Positions 17,955 to 24,936 of a stretch of DNA of 64,000 nucleotides are shown here, piece by piece. The stretch covers positions 310,001 to 374,000 of the forward strand of contig NZ_JABAHZ010000006.1 in the NCBI RefSeq assembly GCF_012641265.1, read 5' to 3'. This stretch comes from Chitinophaga eiseniae (GTDB lineage: Bacteria; Bacteroidota; Bacteroidia; Chitinophagales; Chitinophagaceae). Made by a program: the position numbers and the translations under genes. Under the pieces are notes generated by a model, which saw only the letters and a list, made by a program, of their open reading frames with translations, had not been told where the DNA came from and searched no databases. How positions within the stretch are numbered: position 1 is the stretch's first letter; each line of letters begins with the position of its first letter.

Positions 17955-18553
17955 TGGAAACAACCGGTATCATCATCCTCGCCGCTGGCGCCTCAAAGAG
18001 ACTGGGCACCCCAAAACAGCAACTGCCTTTTCAACATAAAAGCCTGTTACAAAATGTAGTACACACCGCCCAGCAATCGGGTCCTATGCCTGTAGTGGTG
18101 GTGCTGGGTGCATTTGCTACCCAGATCAAACAACAACTCCCAACAGAAAAAGTGCATACGGTGGTTAATCCACACTGGCCTACCGGCATGGGCAGCTCTA
18201 TTAAAGCAGGCCTGCAACACCTGCTGCAGCTACAACCCAATACCTCCAGCGCACTGCTGCTTTTATGCGATCAGCCACATATCAGCACTACCCTGCTGCA
18301 AGACCTCTACGCCCTCAAAAAATCCAGCGGCAAAGGCTTGATAGCGGCTTCCTATGGCGACACAATAGGTACGCCGGTACTCTTCGATAAAAAATTCTTC
18401 CCCCAACTGCTGTCTCTCAGCGGGCAGGAAGGGGCTAAAAAAATATTGTTGCAACACGCAGGCCAGGTAGCTACACGCCATTTTCCCGAAGGCGCCATAG
18501 ATATCGATACCAACAGCGATTACGAAGCACTGCTGAATAATACCGGTCAATAA
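17954..18553 (+). CDS. Molybdenum cofactor nucleotidyltransferase (MocA-like)
   Basis: The protein has 199 residues and a MobA/MocA-type nucleotidyltransferase fold: IIILAAGASKRLGTPKQQLP at the N-terminus, NPHWPTGMGSSIKAGL, LLLCDQPHIS and GTPVLFDKKFFPQLLSLSGQ. MocA transfers CMP from CTP to molybdopterin, giving the dinucleotide form used by PaoC-type enzymes. The start shares one base with the preceding stop (TAATG). As the fifth gene of the operon it makes the locus nearly self-sufficient for the last steps of cofactor maturation. Confidence 0.88.
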   Translation: METTGIIILAAGASKRLGTPKQQLPFQHKSLLQNVVHTAQQSGPMPVVVVLGAFATQIKQQLPTEKVHTVVNPHWPTGMGSSIKAGLQHLLQLQPNTSSALLLLCDQPHISTTLLQDLYALKKSSGKGLIAASYGDTIGTPVLFDKKFFPQLLSLSGQEGAKKILLQHAGQVATRHFPEGAIDIDTNSDYEALLNNTGQ

Positions 18554-18588
18554 TATCCTTGCCAGCACCGGCAGCAGGAAAATATTTT

Positions 18589-18618
18589 TTTGTTATTAAC
18601 AGTGAATGTTTATATTTG
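18589..18618 (+). promoter_or_regulatory. Bacteroidota-type promoter before the polycysteine leader
   Basis: TTTG at 18589-18592, an 18-nt spacer, then TATATTTG at 18611-18618. This is an exact match to the Bacteroidota TTTG / TAnnTTTG consensus. Transcription should begin near 18625, about 30 nt before the leader ATG. Confidence 0.8.
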
Positions 18619-18640
18619 TCTACAAAATTAGTAGACTAAT
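18618..18640. promoter_or_regulatory. Overlapping palindromes at the expected transcription start (operator candidate)
   Basis: GTCTAC (18618-18623) and GTAGAC (18631-18636) form one inverted repeat; ATTAGT (18627-18632) and ACTAAT (18635-18640) form a second one that overlaps it. Placed on the -7 element and start site, this is a typical position for a repressor operator. The regulator is unknown. Confidence 0.65.
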
Positions 18641-18654
18641 AAAAATCGTATACC

Positions 18655-18747
18655 ATGGACGCTAATTATTATCCACCTAACCGACACCGGTTATACCATC
18701 TGATCAATCGCCCGCAACAGCCAGCAGCTGTTTATTGTTGTTGTTAA
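18655..18747 (+). CDS. Short leader ORF ending in Cys-Cys-Cys
   Basis: A 30-codon ORF, ATG at 18655 to TAA at 18745, starting MDANYYPPNRHR and ending LINRPQQPAAVYCCC. It lies just after a consensus promoter and ends 88 bp before the dioxygenase gene. Three consecutive TGT codons right before the stop are the hallmark of a cysteine-sensing leader: ribosomes would stall there when Cys-tRNA is scarce. The TTGTTGTTG run can pair with CAACAAC at 18798-18804 in the downstream leader, which offers a switchable structure. Polycysteine leader ORFs acting as attenuators are known in mycobacteria. The function here is inferred, but composition and position are unlikely to be chance. Confidence 0.65.
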   Translation: MDANYYPPNRHRLYHLINRPQQPAAVYCCC

Positions 18748-18835
18748 CGCCCATCCCACCTGCGGCCTCCCACCATTGCCGCTTTGCATTTTTATTTCAA
18801 CAACCAACATTACTGTCAGCCTAAACACATTCGTC

Positions 18836-19729
18836 ATGAACACGAACAACCAACCCATATTCCGCCTCGAGGAGGGGATCAACAACACGCATCTCCAGTA
18901 TTTCCATCAACATGGAATCATCCAGTTTAAAAATTTCCTGGATAAACATACACTCGCCCATATTCATACCGAGGTAGCGCAGGTACAGGACTTCCTGCTA
19001 CGCAACCAGGTGCAGAAAGTAAATGGTATCCCGTTGAAATTCGGCACCGACATCAACGGCGCTCCGCTCATTCAACGCATTGCTTTCGCTTCCCACTTCA
19101 GCAATGCCTTACGTGAATTGCTGAAAGACCAGAGGCTCCAGTCGCTCATCGCATTACTGGGCCCCTATAGCGGCAGGATAGGCGAAAATGAAAAAGATGG
19201 ACTGGTGATCAACCATTATGTCAATACTGCCGCCAGCCAATTCAAACAGCTGGGCTGGCATACGGATAGTCCGCGTGATCTGTTCCTTGGCTCGCGCATT
19301 CTTCCTATGCTCAACGTAGGCATTCACCTCGACGATTGCCCGCTGGATAACGGTGGTTTACGGGTACTGCCCGGCACGCACGAACAAGGCCTTTTTAAAC
19401 TATTATTCAGAAAGAAATATTTCATCGATAACAATCCCGATAAAAAGGAAGTAGGCTTCGATATCGAAGCAGGCGATCTTACCGTGCATGATGGGCGCCT
19501 GTGGCACCGCGTACAGCAGTCGCCCTACACCGGCGAAAAAAGCCGCCGGCGGGTGATGTACATCCCTATCATTACCGGCGACTACCAGCCTAAAACAGCC
19601 AATAGCCCCACGCCTTTCTATCATAAGCTGGCCCAGTTTAAACAACACCTCTATGGCGGCAAGCCGCAGTGGGCAAACGTTACCGCACACGGGGATAAAC
19701 TGGCGGAAGTAAACACTCCTTCTCTCTAA
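18836..19729 (+). CDS. Phytanoyl-CoA dioxygenase (PhyH) family Fe(II)/2-oxoglutarate oxygenase
   Basis: Counting from ATG 18836 the protein has 297 residues. The double-stranded beta-helix shows the iron ligands His142 and Asp144 (GWHTDSPRD) and a distal His224 (HDGRLWHRV), with Arg residues near 236-239 (EKSRRRVMYI) that can bind 2-oxoglutarate. PhyH enzymes hydroxylate diverse small molecules. The preceding cysteine-rich leader and operator suggest control by sulfur status, so the substrate may be an organosulfur compound; that is inference. The SDR gene follows after 12 bp, probably in the same transcript. The frame is open upstream to 18776, but MNTNNQPIFRLEEG fits the family start better. 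Confidence 0.85.
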   Translation: MNTNNQPIFRLEEGINNTHLQYFHQHGIIQFKNFLDKHTLAHIHTEVAQVQDFLLRNQVQKVNGIPLKFGTDINGAPLIQRIAFASHFSNALRELLKDQRLQSLIALLGPYSGRIGENEKDGLVINHYVNTAASQFKQLGWHTDSPRDLFLGSRILPMLNVGIHLDDCPLDNGGLRVLPGTHEQGLFKLLFRKKYFIDNNPDKKEVGFDIEAGDLTVHDGRLWHRVQQSPYTGEKSRRRVMYIPIITGDYQPKTANSPTPFYHKLAQFKQHLYGGKPQWANVTAHGDKLAEVNTPSL

Positions 19730-19741
19730 AAAATAACAACT

Positions 19742-20566
19742 ATGTCATACGCATTAATTACCGGCGCAGCCAAAGGAATAGGGAAAGCCATTGCGGCTCA
19801 ACTGGCAGAAAGAAATTATCACCTATTGCTGGTAGATATAGACCAAACTACCCTGGCAGCTACTGCAGAAGCATTGTCGGCACAATATCACGTACACGTA
19901 CACACGCTGCACCAGGATTTATCTGCCCCCGATGCTGCGCAACGGGTAACTACCTGGAGCAGCACCTACCACGACTTATTATCGGTAGTGGTAAATAATG
20001 CCGGGTATGGCATCAATGGCGCGTTTGAAACATTAACGCTGCCCGAACAGCTGAACATCATCGATGTAAATATAAGAGCGCAGGTAAGCCTGTCGTACGC
20101 CTATATCCCGGTACTACGGCAGTTCCCAAGGGCGTACCTGCTTAACCTGGCCAGCACTACCGCTTATCAAACGGTGCCCTACCTGAATATTTACGCGGCT
20201 ACCAAAGCCTTTGCATTATCGTTTACCCGTGGACTCCGGCATGAACTGCGGCACTCCAATATTTCCGTGAGCGCACTGAGTCCAGGTAGTACCGACACCG
20301 ATTTTGTAAACAGGGCGCGCATGGGCAACCGCACCCGGAAGATTGCCGACCGGTTTAATATGACACCAGAACGGGTAGCTAAAATAGCCGTTGATGGCTT
20401 GTTTAGCGGCAAAGCGGAAATTGTGCCCGGCTTCACCAATAAATTGAACGCCTGGCTGCCCAAATTTTTCCCCAAAGCCTTTGTGGAAAAAATCGCCGGA
20501 GGAATTTATGAGCCGCGGGACACTGCCCCGGATACAGTTTTGGCGTCGGGAATGCTACTCAAATAA
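19742..20566 (+). CDS. Short-chain dehydrogenase/reductase (SDR)
   Basis: A 274-residue classical SDR: nucleotide-binding ALITGAAKGIGKAIA near residue 5, VVNNAGYGINGAFE, the catalytic Ser in LLNLASTTAYQ and Tyr-x3-Lys in NIYAATKAFAL. The fold oxidises or reduces a hydroxyl/keto group with NAD(P). The C-terminal part (ALSPGSTDTDFVNRA, MTPERVAKIAVDGL) matches the YqjQ/DltE-like branch. It lies 12 bp after the dioxygenase, so it likely processes the hydroxylated product or works on the same substrate class. Its 3' end overlaps the convergent glycosylase gene by 12 bp. Confidence 0.88.
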   Translation: MSYALITGAAKGIGKAIAAQLAERNYHLLLVDIDQTTLAATAEALSAQYHVHVHTLHQDLSAPDAAQRVTTWSSTYHDLLSVVVNNAGYGINGAFETLTLPEQLNIIDVNIRAQVSLSYAYIPVLRQFPRAYLLNLASTTAYQTVPYLNIYAATKAFALSFTRGLRHELRHSNISVSALSPGSTDTDFVNRARMGNRTRKIADRFNMTPERVAKIAVDGLFSGKAEIVPGFTNKLNAWLPKFFPKAFVEKIAGGIYEPRDTAPDTVLASGMLLK

Positions 20567-21334
20567 TTCCTGTTCATCTGTATAATAAGTTTTTCTGCCG
20601 CCACCGGTATCTTTATGGATGGCAGCGCCACCGGGACTTTCCTTTAATTTGGCATTATGTACCAGCATAAAGTCCCGGACTTCTCCGTGAACAATGTCGG
20701 GGTTGCTTTTAAGTATCTTCTTTTCTGCCTCCCGTAAAATATGCTTGATGGCAGATAACAGTGCTTTCACCTTGGCGGCAGGGATTTTATTACAGATGGA
20801 AAAAGGAGAGATTCTGGCGTACCATAAAATATCATCGGCATAAGCATTCCCGATGCCCAACACCTGTTTTTGATCCAACAGGAATTTTTTAATACCGGTC
20901 TTTTTCTTGCTCAACTGCGTCTTCAGGTAATTTTCATTAAAATCATCTGACAGGGCGTCTGGAGCCGTTTTTTCGGCAGGATCCAGCGCTATGTTGGCCG
21001 AGCCCTGGAAATCAGTAATGGCTAACCCCGTTCCGTTGCCAAACAATAATTCGGCGATCGTGTACTTCTCTTTATTTTGATGTTCAAAGAAGTATAACTT
21101 GCCATGCAACATGAGGTGCATGCCCAGTACATGCCCATTCTGAAATACAAAATGTAATTCCTTCCCCACCCGCTGTATCTCTTTCAACTTTTGCCCTTCC
21201 AGGGCAGATTGCAGCGTCTTTTCAGCAACCGCTAGTTTCTTACTGTTCTTTACAGTAATTGTTTTCAGCTGCTGATGCAATAATTTCTTTTCGAGGTTAT
21301 GACGAAATGCTTGCAAATCGGGTAATTCAGGCAT
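20555..21334 (-). CDS. Fpg/Nei-family DNA glycosylase lacking the zinc finger
   Basis: Begins MPELPDLQAFRHNLEKKL, so the catalytic Pro2 (and Glu3) of Fpg/Nei enzymes are present. The helix-two-turn-helix segment KQVLGIGNAYADDILWYARI is intact. The C-terminus keeps the beta-hairpin GGRKTYYTDEQELFE but has no cysteines, so it is a zincless-finger type as in NEIL1-like enzymes. At 259 residues it is slightly short. The expected role is removal of oxidised bases by base excision repair; substrate range is unknown. It stands alone and converges on the SDR gene. Confidence 0.8.
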   Translation of the reverse strand: MPELPDLQAFRHNLEKKLLHQQLKTITVKNSKKLAVAEKTLQSALEGQKLKEIQRVGKELHFVFQNGHVLGMHLMLHGKLYFFEHQNKEKYTIAELLFGNGTGLAITDFQGSANIALDPAEKTAPDALSDDFNENYLKTQLSKKKTGIKKFLLDQKQVLGIGNAYADDILWYARISPFSICNKIPAAKVKALLSAIKHILREAEKKILKSNPDIVHGEVRDFMLVHNAKLKESPGGAAIHKDTGGGRKTYYTDEQELFE

Positions 21335-21369
21335 GGCTCATTAGTTTAAATGAATGGATAATAACAAAA

Positions 21370-21391
21370 GGGCCGGCGCAAGAACCGACCC
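21370..21391 (-). terminator. Terminator-like hairpin upstream of the glycosylase gene
   Basis: On the minus strand GGGTCGG pairs with CCGGCCC (one G-U pair) around an 8-nt loop and is followed by TTTTGTT. It lies 36 nt upstream of the minus-strand start at 21334. No annotated minus-strand gene precedes it, so it may end a small RNA or regulate the glycosylase leader. Confidence 0.5.
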
Positions 21392-21648
21392 GTTTTTATG
21401 GCAGTTTTCTCTTTCTACGAAACTATCTGCTGAAGTTATATCACATAAAATAATCAATTATCGGGATATTTCTATGCTTTAACCAATGTTTAGCATTTAT
21501 ATGTTTTTCTCATGTATGTGAAAGCGCTGTTAAAACCAATTTTCAAGCGAACTCAAACAGTCTTTTGGGGTTTTATTCCAGGCCAGAATCAGTTAACTTC
21601 GTGACCTATGCCTTTTTAATCAATCACCTAACAAATTACGGAGTGAAA
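21392..21648. other. Intergenic region, no gene recognised
   Basis: AT-rich spacer between the glycosylase terminator-like hairpin and the L,D-transpeptidase start at 21649. An open frame runs in from 21565, but its codons do not resemble a signal peptide. I see no clear promoter pair. A small RNA reading leftward into the hairpin at 21370 is possible. Confidence 0.4.
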
Positions 21649-22404
21649 ATGAATGTGAAGAAAACGATTAAACCGTTAATTTTTATCAGTGCTATTTGCC
21701 TCTTTGTTTTTCTGATTACTACACTTACTACTTCCGAAAAGTCAACTGCGGCCAATCAACCGGTACGCAACGGCGTTAAAACCGATTCTACACAAAAGGA
21801 AGAAAGTTTGTACGATATCATGCGGCTCGACTCTGCCGGTTTATCCCGGGAAGCATTTGAAAACGCACTATTGGGTTTTCAGCACCTGGAAGAAACCGGA
21901 AGGGTAAAAAATCCGGATATCTTGTCTATTGTTGATTTCTCACTGCCCAGTACCAAAAAACGCCTGTTCGTAATAGATCTCAAAAACAAGCTGTTGTTGT
22001 TCAACACCCTCGTATCACATGGCAGAAATTCAGGAAAAGATATTGCCAATACCTTTTCCAATAAGATGAACAGCTTTAAAAGCAGCCTTGGATTTTACAT
22101 TACCGGCGACACCTACAACGGTGAGCATGGATTATCCCTTCGCCTGGAAGGCGAGGAAGCCGGCATCAACGACAATGCACTCAACAGGGGCATCGTGATG
22201 CACAGTGCCGACTATGTTAATGAAAGCCTGGCTAAGGTACAGGGCTATATTGGCCGCAGCCTGGGATGCCCCGCTATTCCCATCGATATTCATCGTAAGG
22301 TAATTCAGCGGATACAGAACGGGACCTGCCTGTTTTTATACAGCCCCGATAAATATTATTCTGCCCACACAAAAATCCTGAGGCACAACAGCACCGCTTC
22401 CTAA
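21649..22404 (+). CDS. Murein L,D-transpeptidase catalytic domain protein
   Basis: From ATG 21649 (preceded by GGAG) the protein has 251 residues with an N-terminal membrane/signal segment (TIKPLIFISAICLFVFLITT). The catalytic part resembles the compact YkuD-like family: KKRLFVIDLKNKLLLFNTLV, VSHGRNSG and the cysteine motif GYIGRSLGCPAIPID with His upstream (GIVMHSADYVNE). Such enzymes form 3-3 cross-links or trim peptidoglycan in the periplasm. It is convergent with a second, unrelated-length L,D-transpeptidase gene, separated by 1 bp. Confidence 0.83.
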   Translation: MNVKKTIKPLIFISAICLFVFLITTLTTSEKSTAANQPVRNGVKTDSTQKEESLYDIMRLDSAGLSREAFENALLGFQHLEETGRVKNPDILSIVDFSLPSTKKRLFVIDLKNKLLLFNTLVSHGRNSGKDIANTFSNKMNSFKSSLGFYITGDTYNGEHGLSLRLEGEEAGINDNALNRGIVMHSADYVNESLAKVQGYIGRSLGCPAIPIDIHRKVIQRIQNGTCLFLYSPDKYYSAHTKILRHNSTAS

Positions 22405-22405
22405 G

Positions 22406-23989
22406 CTACAGGAACAACTTATTCCGGAAAGGAATATCGTGATCATATACATCCGGTGCTATATGTAACGTGTCCCCTTCTGCCCAGGCAGTAAAATAGG
22501 TGATAATCACTGGTACCGGGTGCTTCACTGCTACATAGGTTTGCTTACCACTGTCCATGGCCGCCGTGATCTTTTCGGTGGTCCACTCCGGCGAATTTTC
22601 CAGTACAAACTGTGCCATTCTCATTGGGTCCTTCAGCCGGATACAACCATGGCTGTAGGTCCGGATATCGTGGTTAAACAAGCTCTTCTCCGGTGTATCA
22701 TGGAAGTAAATGTTATAACTATTGGGGAAGAGGAATTTTACCCGGCCCAACGCGTTATGCGGTCCCGGCAACTGCCTGATAACCGGCAACCCGTTTTGAT
22801 GCCCCACTATTTCCATATGCTTCGATGCCAGGTAACCCGGCCGCCGGTTCATAGCCGGTAATATCTCCTTTCTTATAATACTGCGTGGAATATTCCAATA
22901 AGGACTAAACACCACCTGGCTCAGCCAACCCGAAAACATGGTAGTGCTGTGCCCTTCCTTTCCAACGATAATGTCGATATCAAAAAGTTTCCGGCTGCCT
23001 TCTACCACATGTAGTTTAAAAGCGGGGATATTGACCAGTATCAGCTTGCCTTTATCCGCTTCTGGCATCCATTTCATTCTTTCCATGTTGATCAGCAGCT
23101 GCTGCAGGCGCGCCTGTGCAGATACGTTCAACTCCCTGGTAATGGTATCATTCAATACCCCGTTTTCCGTGTAGCCATGGTGGTTACGAAAAGTATTTAC
23201 CGCCATTTCCAGGGTATCGTCAAATACCGCACTGCTATCCTCGTCTGCCAGCTCCCCGGTAATGGCTAATCGTTTTTTTACCAACCGGATATTGGGAGAA
23301 GATTGACCTTTCCGGTATCCTTTGCCAACCCGGGGCAACGTATCCCAGCCTCCGTCGCGCACATATCCTATATAGGCTTTGAGCGGCGCTTTCATAGGCG
23401 CTACTGCCGGAAATAAATGGTCATTTGTTTTCAGCATGGAATCAGCCAGCCGCATCACTTCATAACGTTGGGCGGGCACCATATGCTCTATTTGCTCCAC
23501 ACTACCACCCCGTTTCCTGAAATAAGCCACCAATCGCACAGTTAGCTGCAATTCAAGATGAGTCATTTCAGGATTATTGGCGGTGATCACCAGGCTGTCT
23601 TCCGCTTTTAGCCCGTCTAAACGGATATCGATGGCCTTGCTGCTACCCGTATCCTTGCTATAGCTGTACAAGCTCTGAAAGGCCGAGGCCTGTTCAGTAG
23701 GCCCCTTGCTATCCAGCCAGGCAAACTCATAATTGCGGGTATTGTAAAAACTTCGCAGCCGGTTAGCCATATGGCTGTCCAACTGCTTTTGCTGAATAAA
23801 TTTTTCTACCGCCATACTATCCAGGAACAGATCATTATAGGCATTTGCGGAGGTAATCCCCCTATTACGGGGACTGACCGTATCTTCTTCTTGGGATTCC
23901 GGGGGTGACGAGGTACCTGGGGAGGAAGGTCCCTTGCAGGCGGCCACAATAAGGCAAGCCAGCAACACCTTCAAAATTTGCCTTTCCAT
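22406..23989 (-). CDS. L,D-transpeptidase lipoprotein (YcbB/LdtD-like)
   Basis: From ATG 23989 the protein has 527 residues and a lipoprotein signal (ILKVLLACLIVAAC). A helical scaffold domain is followed by a peptidoglycan-binding domain (KGQSSPNIRLVKKRLAITGE) and a YkuD catalytic domain with FHDTPEKSLFNHDIRTYSHG and CIRLKDP. The cysteine in SHGCIRL is the acyl-enzyme nucleophile. This is the YcbB architecture, which makes 3-3 cross-links and allows beta-lactam bypass in E. coli; that role is not shown here. Six extra codons upstream (MLTDII) are open but would spoil the lipoprotein signal. Confidence 0.9.
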   Translation of the reverse strand: MERQILKVLLACLIVAACKGPSSPGTSSPPESQEEDTVSPRNRGITSANAYNDLFLDSMAVEKFIQQKQLDSHMANRLRSFYNTRNYEFAWLDSKGPTEQASAFQSLYSYSKDTGSSKAIDIRLDGLKAEDSLVITANNPEMTHLELQLTVRLVAYFRKRGGSVEQIEHMVPAQRYEVMRLADSMLKTNDHLFPAVAPMKAPLKAYIGYVRDGGWDTLPRVGKGYRKGQSSPNIRLVKKRLAITGELADEDSSAVFDDTLEMAVNTFRNHHGYTENGVLNDTITRELNVSAQARLQQLLINMERMKWMPEADKGKLILVNIPAFKLHVVEGSRKLFDIDIIVGKEGHSTTMFSGWLSQVVFSPYWNIPRSIIRKEILPAMNRRPGYLASKHMEIVGHQNGLPVIRQLPGPHNALGRVKFLFPNSYNIYFHDTPEKSLFNHDIRTYSHGCIRLKDPMRMAQFVLENSPEWTTEKITAAMDSGKQTYVAVKHPVPVIITYFTAWAEGDTLHIAPDVYDHDIPFRNKLFL

Positions 23990-24097
23990 AATTATATCAG
24001 TTAGCAAAATAAAAGCCGGTCGCCAGATACTGTACCGCAGCTAGAAAAACAACCCCTCACGTAGCCTACCGGGAACAAATTGTGCATATACCTCAAC

Positions 24098-24139
24098 AAA
24101 AAGTCCCCCTTCCCGGTTCAAGGCGGGAAGAAGGACTTT
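24098..24139. terminator. Terminator after the collagen-like lipoprotein gene
   Basis: AAAGTCC/GGACTTT and, inside it, TTCCCG/CGGGAA form a two-part stem. On the minus strand it is followed by a short T-run, 25 nt past the stop of the lipoprotein gene. Confidence 0.7.
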
Positions 24140-24163
24140 GTATCGTTGTGATTTTATCTGTAC

Positions 24164-24733
24164 CTAGTCTTTCAGGCCATAAAATTTCTTCACAGACGCA
24201 TAATTTTTCCAGTCTACCCCGTTGGCGCTGCGCGCCGCTGTAGCTCCTGGTACCAACACATACCGGAACAGGTTAATAGGACTGTCTCCCGTATGAATGG
24301 AACCACCGCTCAGATCTATATTTGAAACAATATAGATACTTCCTTTCTGCGCCTGGTAGGTGATATACATATTGTTATCCACATAAGGTACCGGTACAAT
24401 ATACGGCTTGGAAGTAGAATCGAAATTAAAATAAACATTCACCAGCCCCTTGTTAAGGATATCATCTGTCAGTTTGGGGGCATCAATAATGGCAAAAAAA
24501 CCAGTCTTTGTGGCTACACCATTATTATCCCGGATGGAATCAAATGCTAAAGGTTCCCAGGCCGAATAGGTAATGCCAGCGGCATCCGCACCGGCAGGAC
24601 CAGCGGGGCCGGCAGGGCCAGCAGGACCGGCAGGACCAGCAGGGCCTTGAGAACCCTCTTTAGAACAGGCCACAAAAGCAAGTATCATAACCAATGAAAG
24701 TAACCAGTACAGGTGACAGTTAGAACGTTTCAT
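24164..24733 (-). CDS. Lipoprotein with short collagen-like Gly-Pro-Ala repeat
   Basis: A 189-residue lipoprotein: signal LLSLVMILAFVAC, then SKEGSQ and six Gly-Pro-Ala triplets, then a globular region (GITYSAWEPLAFDSIRDNNG, DLSGGSIHTGDSP). Collagen-like stretches in bacterial surface proteins can trimerise into a stalk. I recognise no family in the C-terminal part. Similar small lipoproteins are common and usually of unknown function in Bacteroidota. It has its own terminator and is probably monocistronic. Confidence 0.75.
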   Translation of the reverse strand: MKRSNCHLYWLLSLVMILAFVACSKEGSQGPAGPAGPAGPAGPAGPAGADAAGITYSAWEPLAFDSIRDNNGVATKTGFFAIIDAPKLTDDILNKGLVNVYFNFDSTSKPYIVPVPYVDNNMYITYQAQKGSIYIVSNIDLSGGSIHTGDSPINLFRYVLVPGATAARSANGVDWKNYASVKKFYGLKD

Positions 24734-24881
24734 AAAAAGAGATTTTGGATGTTTTAATGAATAGGTAATTTGAGTTGAGGCTTAGACAGATTCGGGATCA
24801 CCAACACCTAAGTCAATATACAAAAAAACAAATAACAAAAATCTTATAATTTAGTTCAAACCAATACCTATAAAAAGATAA

Positions 24882-24906
24882 GGAGTACCTGTTTTCCAGG
24901 TACTCC
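24882..24906. terminator. Terminator after the phospholipase C gene
   Basis: GGAGTACCTG and CAGGTACTCC form a perfect 10-bp stem with a 5-nt loop. On the minus strand it is followed by TTATCTTTTT, about 30 nt past the stop at 24937. Confidence 0.75.
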
Positions 24907-24936
24907 CTTTACATAATAATAGGTTACTTGATAATA

